Source: Natronococcus sp. AD-5 (GTDB lineage: Archaea; Halobacteriota; Halobacteria; Halobacteriales; Natrialbaceae). Taken from it: DNA of 64,000 nucleotides. Each line of letters begins with the position of its first letter. Position 1 is the stretch's first letter. Shown here one piece after another: positions 38,059 to 47,235 of this stretch. The DNA is taken from assembly GCF_030734285.1 (NCBI RefSeq), contig NZ_CP132294.1:3348001-3412000 (forward strand), in the 5' to 3' direction. Made by a program: the position numbers and the translations under genes. The notes beneath the pieces are model-generated. The model was given only the letters and a program-made list of their open reading frames with translations, did no database searches and was not told the origin of the DNA.

Positions 38059-39060
38059 CGTTACGACGAGCAGATCGCCGTAGAGGAGGGCGATCACCAG
38101 GCCGACGAACACCGGCACGAGAAACGGCATCCCCGGCGAGATCCAGACGCGCTCCTCGGCGGCGAGCGCCTCGAGCCCGTCCCGGAGTTCGTCCGGCGTG
38201 GTTCCGTAGGCCGTCCCATCGATATCGGCGAGGAAGGCCTCGGCGCCCCAGGGATCGTCGTACTCGCGGTCCGTCTCGCTCCCGTCGGTCTCGCGCGCTG
38301 TGCGCTCGAGCGTCGTCCCGCCGTCGCCGGAGACGTCCGCGGTGACGGCGCCGTCGGTCGGCGGGTTCGGCTCGTCCGGAAGCGTCGCCGGATCGCGGAA
38401 CCGGTCGGGGTGCTGGCGAACGGCGGCGAGGGTCAGCCCGCGCCAGCGGAGGTACATCCGCAGCGCGTCGAGGTCGAGTCCGCCGCGGGACCGGCCGTCG
38501 GGCGCCGAGAGCAGTTTCCCGTGTGCGGTCGGCACCCGCTCCCACGGGACGGGCCAGCCGACGAACATGACGGGCGTGAACCGACCGGCGGCCGCGTTCC
38601 GAACCGCGAGCGCGAGGGGGATCGCGACCCCGACGAGGACGGCGTTCGTCAGGACCGTGAAGGAAAACGCCCCGAGCGGCGTCGTCACCGCCGGGAGGGT
38701 CACCGAGCCGACCGCGTACCGGGGCACCGTCGGAAACAGCAACGCGAGGACGAACAGCGCTTTCGCGTCCGCGCCGCCGAAGCCGCCGAACCACCAGAAG
38801 CAGTAGGCGAGCGGAACCACGACCCCCAGACTAACCGTCGCCGGGACGAGGAACCCGTAGGTCCAGGCGTACGCGCCGGCGTTCCAGGCCGCCCAGCCGT
38901 CCCAGGCGAGCAGGACGGTCCCGAGGATCGCGAGCGGGATCCAGACCGCACTCGAGACCCGTCTGGTCTTGACGTCCCGAACGGCAACCCAGGCGAAGAC
39001 GGGGAGGGCTACGAGCCGCAGGACGTCCGGTCCCGTCGCGGAAACGCCGGCGAGTGGCAC
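38050..39060 (-). CDS. pibD: Prepilin peptidase (A24), archaeal type IV pilus / archaellin signal peptidase
   Basis: A 336-residue polytopic aspartyl protease that cleaves class III signal peptides of pilins and archaellins at the inner membrane face. The catalytic aspartates are Asp29 (AVRDVKTRR) and Asp98 in FGGADAKALF. Several hydrophobic helices surround them. A long hydrophilic insert at ~180-290 (TDGAVTADVSGDGG onward) separates the last helix pair, larger than in typical PibD. It would act on pilins encoded elsewhere; none is in the window. Confidence 0.9.
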   Translation of the reverse strand: MPLAGVSATGPDVLRLVALPVFAWVAVRDVKTRRVSSAVWIPLAILGTVLLAWDGWAAWNAGAYAWTYGFLVPATVSLGVVVPLAYCFWWFGGFGGADAKALFVLALLFPTVPRYAVGSVTLPAVTTPLGAFSFTVLTNAVLVGVAIPLALAVRNAAAGRFTPVMFVGWPVPWERVPTAHGKLLSAPDGRSRGGLDLDALRMYLRWRGLTLAAVRQHPDRFRDPATLPDEPNPPTDGAVTADVSGDGGTTLERTARETDGSETDREYDDPWGAEAFLADIDGTAYGTTPDELRDGLEALAAEERVWISPGMPFLVPVFVGLVIALLYGDLLVVTLL

Positions 39061-39175
39061 ATCTCACCCTCTCGAGTGCGGCAGTGTCACTGTTTCGGCT
39101 CTCGGGTCGTCGGATCGGACGCTAGCTGTGACCGTCCGCGCTACTCGAGACGCGCGCTACCGTCCGACGAGAAGA

Positions 39176-39961
39176 TCAGATATCCCGTCGCCGGAAGAGC
39201 AGTCGACCGACGAGCAGCAAGACCGCGAAGATCGCGAGCAGGACGCCGGTGTCGACGAGGTCGTACGCGCCGTCGATGAGAATCGGCGTCGGTTCGTAGT
39301 AGTACGTCGGGCTGACGTACTGAATCCGCTCGAAATCGCTCGCGCCGCCGACCACCGACTCGACGAGGAAGAGCGCGAATACGAGTCCGATCGCGGCTCG
39401 CTCCGCGACGGCGGCCCGGTCGACGAGTACCGAGCAAACCACGCCGATCGCCGCGCAGACGAGCAGGTACGGAATCGACAGCAGGTGAACCAGCGCGAGG
39501 TGCGCCGGATCGATCGTCTCGCCGATCGCCAGCACCAGCGCGTAGGTGACGACGCCGACGACGACGTTGAGCGCGACGAGCGGGAGCAGTAACGCGGCGA
39601 CCTTCTCGACGAGCAGCCGCGATCGGGAGACCGGGAACGAGAGCAACAGATCCATCCGCTCGCGCTCGACGTCGTTCGCGACGAGGCCGCCGCCCGCGTA
39701 CGCGAAGTACAGCCCCAGACCGAGCAGCCACACGAAGTTGTAGATCTGCGACCCGAGGAAGCCCTCGATCGTCGCCATCGTCTCGATTCCGAACGCGTCC
39801 ATCAACGCGGGCGGCATCGATTCGAGCATCTGGTCGTAGTCGACGCCTTCTAAGACGGTGAAGTACCAGGCGATGAAGGCCACGTAGAGACTCAGCGCAG
39901 CCGTCAGCACCGCCGTTCCTCGAACGCGACGGCTCGCCTCGTACCGGGCGGTCTCAAGCAT
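39176..39961 (-). CDS. ABC transporter permease, ABC-2 type
   Basis: A 261-residue permease with about six hydrophobic helices. It begins with a short basic N-terminus (MLETARYEASRRVRGTAVLT), and the central 'NDVERERMDLLLSFPVSRSR' is a typical coupling region for ABC-2 exporters. Its 5' end overlaps the ATPase gene's 3' end by 8 bases, so the pair is one operon. It is repressed or induced through the neighbouring TetR regulator in all likelihood (inference). Substrate unknown; export of a drug-like or lipid compound is typical. Confidence 0.88.
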   Translation of the reverse strand: MLETARYEASRRVRGTAVLTAALSLYVAFIAWYFTVLEGVDYDQMLESMPPALMDAFGIETMATIEGFLGSQIYNFVWLLGLGLYFAYAGGGLVANDVERERMDLLLSFPVSRSRLLVEKVAALLLPLVALNVVVGVVTYALVLAIGETIDPAHLALVHLLSIPYLLVCAAIGVVCSVLVDRAAVAERAAIGLVFALFLVESVVGGASDFERIQYVSPTYYYEPTPILIDGAYDLVDTGVLLAIFAVLLLVGRLLFRRRDI

Positions 39962-40871
39962 CGGACGTCACCTCCCGGCCGGTCGTCTCGGGACCGTCCG
40001 CGCCGTAGTAGTGCATGAACACGCCCTCGAGCGGCGGTTCACTGATCTCCACCTCGCGGACGTCGTATGACGCGAGCTTCCGGAGCAGGGTATTGTAATC
40101 GCCGGTGTAGATGAACTGAACGCCGTCGGCGAACGTGCTCACGTCGATAACGCCGTCGAGGCTCGTCAGTCCCGAACTGGCCCCGTCGGCCGTCTGAACG
40201 CGAACGCGCTTACCGCCCCGGTCGAGCAGCGTCTCGACGTCCTCGAGGCCGACGAGCCGCCCCTCGCGGAGGATGCCGACGCGGTCGCAGATGCGGCGGA
40301 CCTCGCTCAGCACGTGCGAGGAGAAGAAGATCGTCGTTCCGCGCTCGCGCTCGGCCCCGACGAACTCGTTGAACGCCTCCTGTTTGAGCGGGTCGAGTCC
40401 CGCGGTCGGCTCGTCCATGATGACGAGGTCGGGGTCGTGCATGAACGCCTGGACGATCCCGAGCATTCGCTCGTTCCCGGTCGAGTACTCCCGGATCGGT
40501 CGATCGACGGGCGGCGTGAATATCTCGAGGAGTTCGTCTCGACGACCGTCGCCCTTGATCGACGCGTGATAGTCGAGGACCCGCTCGCCGGTCACGTCCT
40601 CGTCGAATCCGAGATGGGCGGGCAAGTAACCGACCCGGCGTTTCGCCTCGAGGAGCGCGGCTTCGTCGCGAACGTCGGCGCCGAGCACCGTTGCCGTCCC
40701 CGACGTAGGCGCGAGCAGACCGAGCAGCGTCCGGATCGTCGTCGTCTTGCCGGCGCCGTTCGGCCCGAGGAAGCCGAACACCTCGCCCTCCTCGACGGTG
40801 AACGACAGGGAATCGACCCCGAGGACGCTCCCGTAGTCTTTCGTCAGATCGGCCACTTCGATGACGGCCAT
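39954..40871 (-). CDS. ABC transporter ATP-binding protein
   Basis: A 305-residue ATPase of the exporter class. Walker A is GPNGAGKTT, Walker B is LVIMDEPTAGLDP, and the H loop is 'FFSSHVLSEVRRICD'. The signature is EYSTGNERMLGIVQAF, with 'STGNE' in place of the textbook LSGGQ; this variant may alter ATP use. The C-terminal ~80 residues are a regulatory-type domain. It precedes the permease gene and is divergent from a TetR regulator, with a perfect inverted repeat in the shared promoter. Confidence 0.92.
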   Translation of the reverse strand: MAVIEVADLTKDYGSVLGVDSLSFTVEEGEVFGFLGPNGAGKTTTIRTLLGLLAPTSGTATVLGADVRDEAALLEAKRRVGYLPAHLGFDEDVTGERVLDYHASIKGDGRRDELLEIFTPPVDRPIREYSTGNERMLGIVQAFMHDPDLVIMDEPTAGLDPLKQEAFNEFVGAERERGTTIFFSSHVLSEVRRICDRVGILREGRLVGLEDVETLLDRGGKRVRVQTADGASSGLTSLDGVIDVSTFADGVQFIYTGDYNTLLRKLASYDVREVEISEPPLEGVFMHYYGADGPETTGREVTSDA

Positions 40872-40882
40872 ACCCGTATTTT

Positions 40883-40919
40883 GACTTCATGAATAGATAT
40901 CTTTTGCGGTCATGAAGTC
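40883..40919. promoter_or_regulatory. Perfect inverted-repeat operator between ABC genes and tetR
   Basis: GACTTCATGA (40883-40892) and TCATGAAGTC (40910-40919) are exact reverse complements, 10+10 bp, with a 17-base AT-rich spacer. The site lies 11 bp upstream of the leftward ABC start and ~50 bp before the TetR start (40968), so one bound regulator could control both. This is the usual layout for a TetR repressor and its divergent efflux genes. Confidence 0.75.
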
Positions 40920-40967
40920 GTGAACGGTGACCGACTTAGTTATAGAGTTTCACCGACAAGGAGACCT

Positions 40968-41588
40968 ATGCACGGCTTCAGCGACGAGGAGCGAGAGCGG
41001 ATTCGGAAGGAACTCGTCGAGGTCGGACGGGAGAAGATCCTCGCGTACGGGCTGAAAAAGACGAACGTCGAGGACATCACCGAGCCCGTCGGGATCGCGA
41101 AGAGTTCGTTCTACCTGTTTTTCGACTCGAAGGCCGAACTCTACCTCGAGATCATGCGACGCGAGGTCGACGAGCTCACCGAGAGCCTCGAGAACGAACT
41201 CGACGGCATCGACGACCCGCGCGAGGGGTTCGAACGGTTGTGCTGGTGCTACAAGGCGTTCGTCGAAAACAACCCGCTCGTCCAACAGCTGTTCCGCGAC
41301 GACAGCTATCGGATGTTTCGCGATAACGTTTCACCGGAGCGACTCGCGGAGATCGAACGGGAGGGCGTCGCCGAAGTCGTTCCGTACGTCGAATTCTTTC
41401 AAGAGCGCAGCGACGGGTTGCTCGCGGAATGCGACCCGGTGACCGTTCTGGGCGTGCTCGGAACGATCGAGCTGCTGGCCCTTCACAGGGAGGACTACGA
41501 AGAGTACGACGACGAATACTACGAGCGAGTGCAGGAACTGCTCATCACGACGCTTACTCGGGGATTGACGGTCGAACGGACCGAATAA
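40968..41588 (+). CDS. TetR-family transcriptional regulator
   Basis: A 206-residue repressor. Residues ~10-55 hold the TetR HTH ('LVEVGREKILAYGLKKTNVE', then 'IAKSSFYLFFDSKAELYLE'), followed by an all-helical ligand domain. The ATG at 40968 is preceded by a purine-rich 'aaggagacct'. It is divergent from the ABC exporter, with a 10+10 bp palindrome between them that probably is its binding site, and it likely responds to the exported compound. Confidence 0.92.
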   Translation: MHGFSDEERERIRKELVEVGREKILAYGLKKTNVEDITEPVGIAKSSFYLFFDSKAELYLEIMRREVDELTESLENELDGIDDPREGFERLCWCYKAFVENNPLVQQLFRDDSYRMFRDNVSPERLAEIEREGVAEVVPYVEFFQERSDGLLAECDPVTVLGVLGTIELLALHREDYEEYDDEYYERVQELLITTLTRGLTVERTE

Positions 41589-41733
41589 CGGGCGGCTCGT
41601 TCGGTGACGAATCGAGTCTACCCTCGGTACGGGCGCTGGAAAACACAACTAACGCCGCACGGACGAGTCTATTCGACGGACGGGTAAAATGGACCCCGAA
41701 GACGGGGCATCGTTCACGCGACTGCGGCGGTCT

Positions 41734-42123
41734 TCAGATGACGCGGTTCTGCAGGTAGTCGAGGTGCTTCGCGTTGTAGACGATCTTGACCTCGTCGGTC
41801 TCGGCCGACCCGATGCAGGTCAGGCGGACGTTCCTCTCCTCGACTTCCTCGTCCGAGAGGATCTGCTGCATGTCCATGTCGATCTCGCCCTCGAAGACGA
41901 TCGCCGCACAGTTCGCACAGGCTCCGGCACGGCAGGAGAAGGGCCAGTCGTAGCCCTGGGCCTCGGCGGCCTCGAGGATGTACTCGCCCTCGGCGACGTC
42001 GAGGGTGCCGTAGTCCTCCTCGTCGAGGCCGGCGTCGGCGGCCTGCTCGAAGAGGTTGTCGTCGTCCATGTCCCAGCCCTGGTCGTCCAGCACTTCGTAG
42101 TTGAGGTATTCTACCGTGGGCAT
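41734..42123 (-). CDS. Halophilic [2Fe-2S] ferredoxin
   Basis: A 129-residue plant-type ferredoxin with cluster ligands Cys64, Cys69, Cys72 ([10 protein letters not shown]) and Cys103 (LTCIGSA). The N-terminal ~30-residue acidic insert ([20 protein letters not shown]) is the hallmark of haloarchaeal ferredoxins and helps solubility in brine. It serves as electron carrier for oxoacid oxidoreductases and other reactions. The ATG at 42123 begins the conserved [14 protein letters not shown]. Confidence 0.95.
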   Translation of the reverse strand: MPTVEYLNYEVLDDQGWDMDDDNLFEQAADAGLDEEDYGTLDVAEGEYILEAAEAQGYDWPFSCRAGACANCAAIVFEGEIDMDMQQILSDEEVEERNVRLTCIGSAETDEVKIVYNAKHLDYLQNRVI

Positions 42124-42293
42124 CACTCGGCGATTCGAGACCCGCACTGGTATAGCTTGCTGTTCGATCCGAGCCGCTGCCGGCGATTGCAGGCGCGTAC
42201 CTGTCAAACACGGAACGGACGGTCGATCCGCGTTCGACGAAGAGCGTCGACGATCCGGACGGCGGAACCGGTACAAGAACGACCGAAGCCCGG

Positions 42294-43472
42294 TCACAGC
42301 CCGAAGATCGGAACGAACTGAAACGTGAGGAACGCGCCGACGGTCGAGATGACCGGGACGACGTTCTGCATGAGGATCACGCGAGCCGTCGTCGCCGGAT
42401 CGAACAGGTCCGACGCCTTCGGGATGTCCTCCGGCTCTTCCTCCCCGATCTCCGGCGAGCGTTCGCCTTCCGTTTCGGCGGTCAGCGCGCCGACGGAGAC
42501 GCGGGTTTCCTCGCCGCGAGCGGCGTCCGAGAGGGTCGTCGTCCGGGTCGCACGCCCCCAGCCGAGACCGATGATACTCATCGTCGCGATGACGACGAAA
42601 CTCGCGGGAATCCCGATCCACGAGAGGCCGACGACGATCGTCGAGCTGATGACCGCGACGACGATCGCCGCCGTCAGCGGGAGGTTCGTGATGTCGTTTC
42701 CGAGCGTGTCGAGCGTCCGGCGGGCGATCGTGAAACACCCGACCGTGACGGCGGCCGAGCCGAGCAGGATCAGCGGAATCATATCGACACCGGTGCCGTA
42801 GATCGGTGCGATGGCGTTGGCGATGTTACTCGTCCCCGAGGAGAAGCCCATCAGACAACCGATCCCGACGACCACGAACGCGCCCGTGATCTCCCGGCGA
42901 GTCGCATCGTCGCCGAACTGGAGTCGAGGGACCGCGCCGGAGCGATCGACCGTGATCATCTGCCGTCCCTCCCGGTTACCTTCGATGGCGATCCACTCGT
43001 TGATCCGCGGATAGAAGTACCGACCGACGACGCCGGCGACCCAGAAGCCGATGATCGGCGCGACGATCCACCAGACGACGATCTCGCCCAGCACGCTCCA
43101 GTCGAGTTCGCCGGTCGCGAACCCGAGCGCGGAAATCGCACCGACGGCGGTCATCGACGTCGAGGCGGGGACGCCGGCGTAGTTCCCCACGAACAGCGCG
43201 CCGCCGATGAAAAAGAGGACGGCGACGTTCGATCGCAGGGTGAAGATCGACGTGTCGGTGACGAGTTCCTGCCCGAGCGTGTCGACGACGTTCGGCCCGA
43301 TGGTGATCGCGCCCAGGAAGAAGAACACTGACATGAGCGCCGCTGCCATCAGCTTCGTGATAACGTTCGCACCGACGGCGGGACCGAACGCGGGACCCGT
43401 CGTCGCGCCGCCGATGTTGTAGCCGACGAAGGCCGCGACCAGGAGTCCTACGACAAGGAGTACTTCACTCAC
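42294..43472 (-). CDS. PiT-family inorganic phosphate transporter (copy 1)
   Basis: A 392-residue SLC20/PiT permease driving phosphate (or metal-phosphate) uptake with Na+ or H+. Family segments are '[20 protein letters not shown]' near the N-terminus, '[16 protein letters not shown]', and '[20 protein letters not shown]' (variant of GANDVANA). About 9-10 helices surround a soluble loop, and a C-terminal acidic segment '[20 protein letters not shown]' precedes the last helix. It is a close paralogue of the gene at 45787-46992. Confidence 0.92.
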   Translation of the reverse strand: MSEVLLVVGLLVAAFVGYNIGGATTGPAFGPAVGANVITKLMAAALMSVFFFLGAITIGPNVVDTLGQELVTDTSIFTLRSNVAVLFFIGGALFVGNYAGVPASTSMTAVGAISALGFATGELDWSVLGEIVVWWIVAPIIGFWVAGVVGRYFYPRINEWIAIEGNREGRQMITVDRSGAVPRLQFGDDATRREITGAFVVVGIGCLMGFSSGTSNIANAIAPIYGTGVDMIPLILLGSAAVTVGCFTIARRTLDTLGNDITNLPLTAAIVVAVISSTIVVGLSWIGIPASFVVIATMSIIGLGWGRATRTTTLSDAARGEETRVSVGALTAETEGERSPEIGEEEPEDIPKASDLFDPATTARVILMQNVVPVISTVGAFLTFQFVPIFGL

Positions 43473-43689
43473 GTGTGGGAGTCACGCGAGCGGACCCTAA
43501 AAATACGCCTATTCGCTAGCCGGTTCCGGGACCGGCGAGGCCCGGGAGACGAGACCGATCCGAGTTCGGAGCGCCTGCGACGGGATCGACAGATCTCGAC
43601 CGCTCGCTCGAGCACCGCCGACCCCGCTATCGACTCGTCGAGTGCCGACGTCGCGAGGAATCTGACGCTGATTCCGGAACGCGATTCGA

Positions 43690-45108
43690 TCACGCGACCG
43701 GGAGCACTACGAAGTGATACGCCACACCGGCGGCCATCGCCGCGGCCAGCGTTCGGAACATGCCCTGGTCGAACAGAAAGACGAGGACGAAGGAGCCGAC
43801 CGCGATGAGCACCGCGGCGAGGTCGATCGTCTCGAGGACGGGCACGAGCAGCGACATCCCGTACTCGTCGTAGGTTCGGAGCTCCCCGAAGAGGACGTGG
43901 AGCGCGAACCAGAGGGCGAGGTTCAGGATGACGCCGACGACGGCGGCGGTGATCGCCGACAGCGCCGCCGAGAGCGACTCCCGACCGCGGAGGTACTCGA
44001 TGTAGGGCGCCCCGAGGAAGATAAAGAGGAAGCAGGGGACGAACGTGACCCAGGTGACGACGACCGATCCAAGCACGCCGGCGACGAGCGGGTCGAGCCC
44101 GCCGGGGTTCCGGTAGGCGCCCATGAAGCCGACGAACTGGACGACCTGGATCAGCGGACCGGGGGTCGTCTCGGCCATTCCGAGCCCGTCGATCATCTCG
44201 CCGGGCTCGAGCCAGCCGTATGTGACGACGGCCTCCTGGGCGATGTAGGCGAGGACGGCGTACGCGCCGCCGAAGACGACGACTGCGACCTGGCTGAAGA
44301 AGATCCCCTCCCGAACGAAGATGTGATCCGAGCCGAGGGCGACGTACATTGCCGACAGCGGAGCGAACCAGAGCGTGAGCCAGATCGCGGCCACCCTGAT
44401 CGCCCTGCCGGTCGACGGACGGGCGGGCGCCGCCTCGACCGCGGCGTCGATGACGGCGCCGCTCTCGTCGTCGGCGTCGTGACCCGTGGTAACGGTGAAA
44501 GCGTCCGGGAACGCGCGGTAACCGAGGACGCCGACGATCGCCGCCGCGAGGACGATGAACGGAAACAGGACGTCGAAGACGAAGATCCCGACGAACGCCC
44601 CGACCGCGATGGCGACCATGAACGCGTTCTCGAGCGCTCGCTCGCCGATTCGGATCACCGCTTCGACGACGATGGCGAGCACCGCCGCCTGGAGGCCGAA
44701 GAAGATCGCCTCGACCGCCGTCAGCTCCCCGAACTCGGCGTAGAGCACGCTGAGGAGGAGGATGGAGACGAATCCGGGGAGGATGAAGAGCGTTCCGGCG
44801 ACGAGCCCGCCTTTCGTCCGGTGGAGCAACCAGCCGACGTAGGTCGCGAGCTGCTGGGCCTCCGGCCCGGGTAACAGCATGGTGTAGTTCATCGCGTGGA
44901 GGAATCGCCGCTCGCTGATCCAGCGCTTTCGGGAGACGAGCAGCTTGTGCATCACGGCGATCTGGCCGGCCGGCCCGCCGAAGCTGTACGCGGCGACCTG
45001 CACCCAGACCCACACCGCCTCGCGAAAGGAGACGTCGCGGCTCGAGACGCCCGTCGCAGCGGCCGCCGAATCGGTCGGCGTCTCCTTATCGACCCCGTCC
45101 TCGGTCAT
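43690..45108 (-). CDS. chrA: Chromate transporter, ChrA family
   Basis: A 472-residue membrane protein with two homologous CHR domains; the first carries 'AAYSFGGPAGQIAVMHKLLV' and 'LLPGPEAQQLATYVGWLLHR', the second 'VTYGWLEPGEMIDGLGMAET' and 'TPGPLIQVVQFVGFMGAYRN'. The long form of this family exports chromate or related oxyanions. It lies between the two PiT transporters, so it may serve other anion needs such as sulfate or phosphate stress (inference). The ATG at 45108 is used. Confidence 0.9.
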   Translation of the reverse strand: MTEDGVDKETPTDSAAAATGVSSRDVSFREAVWVWVQVAAYSFGGPAGQIAVMHKLLVSRKRWISERRFLHAMNYTMLLPGPEAQQLATYVGWLLHRTKGGLVAGTLFILPGFVSILLLSVLYAEFGELTAVEAIFFGLQAAVLAIVVEAVIRIGERALENAFMVAIAVGAFVGIFVFDVLFPFIVLAAAIVGVLGYRAFPDAFTVTTGHDADDESGAVIDAAVEAAPARPSTGRAIRVAAIWLTLWFAPLSAMYVALGSDHIFVREGIFFSQVAVVVFGGAYAVLAYIAQEAVVTYGWLEPGEMIDGLGMAETTPGPLIQVVQFVGFMGAYRNPGGLDPLVAGVLGSVVVTWVTFVPCFLFIFLGAPYIEYLRGRESLSAALSAITAAVVGVILNLALWFALHVLFGELRTYDEYGMSLLVPVLETIDLAAVLIAVGSFVLVFLFDQGMFRTLAAAMAAGVAYHFVVLPVA

Positions 45109-45265
45109 CGGTCGCCACTTCAGTTCGGAACGACGTATACGTTCGAGTAGCCGCTCGCGTTTCACTCGCGAACGGGGCTACGAGCGCCGGGCGATCCCGG
45201 GGGCCCGCTCGAGCGACCGTCGACGAGCGCGTCGACCGCCGTCCCCGCGAGAACGAGCGCCGTCG

Positions 45266-45691
45266 TTACCGAACGACTACGACCGGGACCGGCGACCGGT
45301 TGACGATTTTCCTGGCGACGTTGCCGATGTAGAGGAAATCCACGAGGTCTCCGCCGTGACTCCCGATTACGACCGTCCCGTAGTCGTCGGCCCGGTCGAG
45401 GATCGCCCGAACGGGGTGGCCCAGCTGGACGTCGGTGTCAAACTGCGCGTTTCCGTCGGCGGCGTCGGCGATCTCGCGCGCCCTATCGAACACCGACTGC
45501 GCGTGTTCTTCCGCCGCCGCCTCGAGGTCGTCGGCGAGCGCGAGGCTCGTCGCCTCCGCCCACAGCGGCGACGGCTCGCCGACGACGTGCAGGACGGTTA
45601 CCTCGGCGTCCGGATAGACCTCGAGGGCGTACTCGAGCGCCCGTTCGCTCATCTCCGAGCCGTCCATCGGGACCAAGACGCGTGAGACCAT
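45266..45691 (-). CDS. Universal stress protein, UspA family
   Basis: A 141-residue UspA protein: N-terminal SRVLVPMDGSEMSERALEYA, then a C-terminal ATP-type loop region 'VVIGSHGGDLVDFLYIGNVA' followed by 'NRSPVPVVVVR'. The pattern GxxG...GN in the loop suggests nucleotide binding, with Asn where Ser or Thr is usual. It sits between the chromate and phosphate transporters; co-location of Usp genes with transporters is common in haloarchaea. Confidence 0.92.
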   Translation of the reverse strand: MVSRVLVPMDGSEMSERALEYALEVYPDAEVTVLHVVGEPSPLWAEATSLALADDLEAAAEEHAQSVFDRAREIADAADGNAQFDTDVQLGHPVRAILDRADDYGTVVIGSHGGDLVDFLYIGNVARKIVNRSPVPVVVVR

Positions 45692-45758
45692 ACCACACCT
45701 TTCACGCCGGGACGAATAAACGCGCAGGGGAGAGACCGACCCGGATCAAACGTGGCGC

Positions 45759-45778
45759 GGCGGAGTGGCCGAGCGGAT
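45759..45778 (+). other. Possible 5' fragment of a tRNA-Ser gene
   Basis: 'ggcggagtggccgagcggat' matches the first ~20 bases typical of type II (Ser/Leu) tRNAs: 7-base acceptor strand, TG at positions 8-9, then GCCGAGCGG of the D arm. No anticodon arm, variable arm or 3' acceptor follows; the sequence runs straight into the convergent PiT gene's 3' end at 45787. It is either a truncated tRNA remnant or chance. Confidence 0.4.
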
Positions 45779-45786
45779 ACCTCGAA

Positions 45787-46992
45787 TCAGAGTCCGAACA
45801 CCGGAACGAACTGAAACGTCGCGTACGCGCCGATCGTCGCGAGGGCCGGGATGACGTTCTGCATGAGGACTACGCGAGCCGTCGTCCCCGGATCGAAGAG
45901 ATCCGCCGCGCTCGGAATTCGCTCGGGTTCCTCCTCGCCGATCGGCGGCAGTTCTTCTCCCGCTTCGTCGACGGTCAGCGCGCCGACCGAAACCGGGGTC
46001 GACTTCTCGCCGCGAACGGCCTCGGGAACCGTAATCGGGCGCGTCGCACGCCCCCAGCCGAGGCCGATGAGACACATCGTCGCGATGATGACGAAACTCG
46101 CGGGGATGCCGATCGCGGAGAGAAAGATGACGAGCGTGGCGCTCACCGTCGCGACGACGATCGCCGCCGTCAGCGGAAGTTCCGTGAGTTCGTTTCCCAT
46201 CGTCTCGAGGGTGCGCCGGGCGATGGTGAACGCCCCGATCCCGACCGCGAAACAGCCGATGACGATGGCGGGATTCATCTCGAGTTCGCCGCTTCCGACG
46301 AGCGGGGCGATCGCGTTCGCGATATTCGAGGTGCCGGAGCTGTAGGCCATCAGACAGCCGATGGCGATCACCACCGTCACACCGCCCAGTTCGCGGCGGT
46401 TCGTGGTGTCGCTCGGAGCCGGGATCGGAACGATCCGGGAGCGATCGATCTCGAAGAGGGGGCCCTCGCTTCGCTCCATCGCGATCGCCCGATTGAGGTA
46501 CGAGTAGAAGTAACGGCCGATTATCAGCGAGATCCAAAATCCGATAATCGGGGAGACGAGCCACCAGATCGCGATCTCGCCCATGACCGTCCAGTTGAGT
46601 TCGCCGGCGGCGAACCCGAGTCCCGCGATCGAGCCGACGGCCGTCATCGACGTCGAGGCGGGGACGCCGAAGACGTTCCCGACGAACAGCGCCGCGCCGA
46701 TAAAGAAGAGAACGGCGACGCTCGCCTCGAGCGAGAAGACCGCGGGATCGTGAACGAGTTCCCGGCCGAGGGTATCGACGACGCGGCGGCCGATCGTCCA
46801 CGCGCCGACGAAGAAAAAGATCGTCATCAGCCCGCCGGCCGCGGTCTTCGAGGCGGCGTCGGCACCGATGGCGGGACCGAACGCCGGGGCCGTCGTCGCA
46901 CCGCCGATGTTGTAGCCGACGAAGACGGCGACGACGATTCCGACGAGAAGCAACGCGGAGATCACGCTGTTATAGTTCACGTCGATTCGCAT
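45787..46992 (-). CDS. PiT-family inorganic phosphate transporter (copy 2)
   Basis: A 401-residue paralogue of copy 1 with the same landmarks: '[20 protein letters not shown]', '[20 protein letters not shown]', and '[20 protein letters not shown]'. The C-terminal acidic 'EELPPIGEEEPERIPSAADL' segment before the final helix is shared with copy 1, indicating a fairly recent duplication within the lineage. It probably gives a second phosphate uptake route, perhaps differently regulated. Confidence 0.92.
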   Translation of the reverse strand: MRIDVNYNSVISALLLVGIVVAVFVGYNIGGATTAPAFGPAIGADAASKTAAGGLMTIFFFVGAWTIGRRVVDTLGRELVHDPAVFSLEASVAVLFFIGAALFVGNVFGVPASTSMTAVGSIAGLGFAAGELNWTVMGEIAIWWLVSPIIGFWISLIIGRYFYSYLNRAIAMERSEGPLFEIDRSRIVPIPAPSDTTNRRELGGVTVVIAIGCLMAYSSGTSNIANAIAPLVGSGELEMNPAIVIGCFAVGIGAFTIARRTLETMGNELTELPLTAAIVVATVSATLVIFLSAIGIPASFVIIATMCLIGLGWGRATRPITVPEAVRGEKSTPVSVGALTVDEAGEELPPIGEEEPERIPSAADLFDPGTTARVVLMQNVIPALATIGAYATFQFVPVFGL

Positions 46993-47164
46993 ATCTGTTG
47001 TGCCCCGTTGTATCCTGACGGAATGCGAATCGGGGTACCCGAAGCACGAGTTTCGCGTCTCAGGAACGGTTCAATTCGTCGACTAGTTTGGGTCGTGTCC
47101 GAGCGGGCCCATCGGACGTTGCACCGAAGCTGATCCAGTCCGTCTCGACGTCGCTCCGCGCGGC

Positions 47165-47191
47165 AACGGCCGGGAATCACGCCCGGCCGTT
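47165..47191. terminator. Strong hairpin downstream of the 121-aa membrane protein gene
   Basis: Perfect 10-bp arms AACGGCCGGG and CCCGGCCGTT enclose the 7-base loop aatcacg. It lies 45 bp beyond the stop (47236) of the leftward gene, as expected of a terminator, though no long T run follows. Confidence 0.55.
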
Positions 47192-47235
47192 CGATCGGTC
47201 GCGGGTCGAACGCGGGAAGACGGGTGCGGCCGCTA

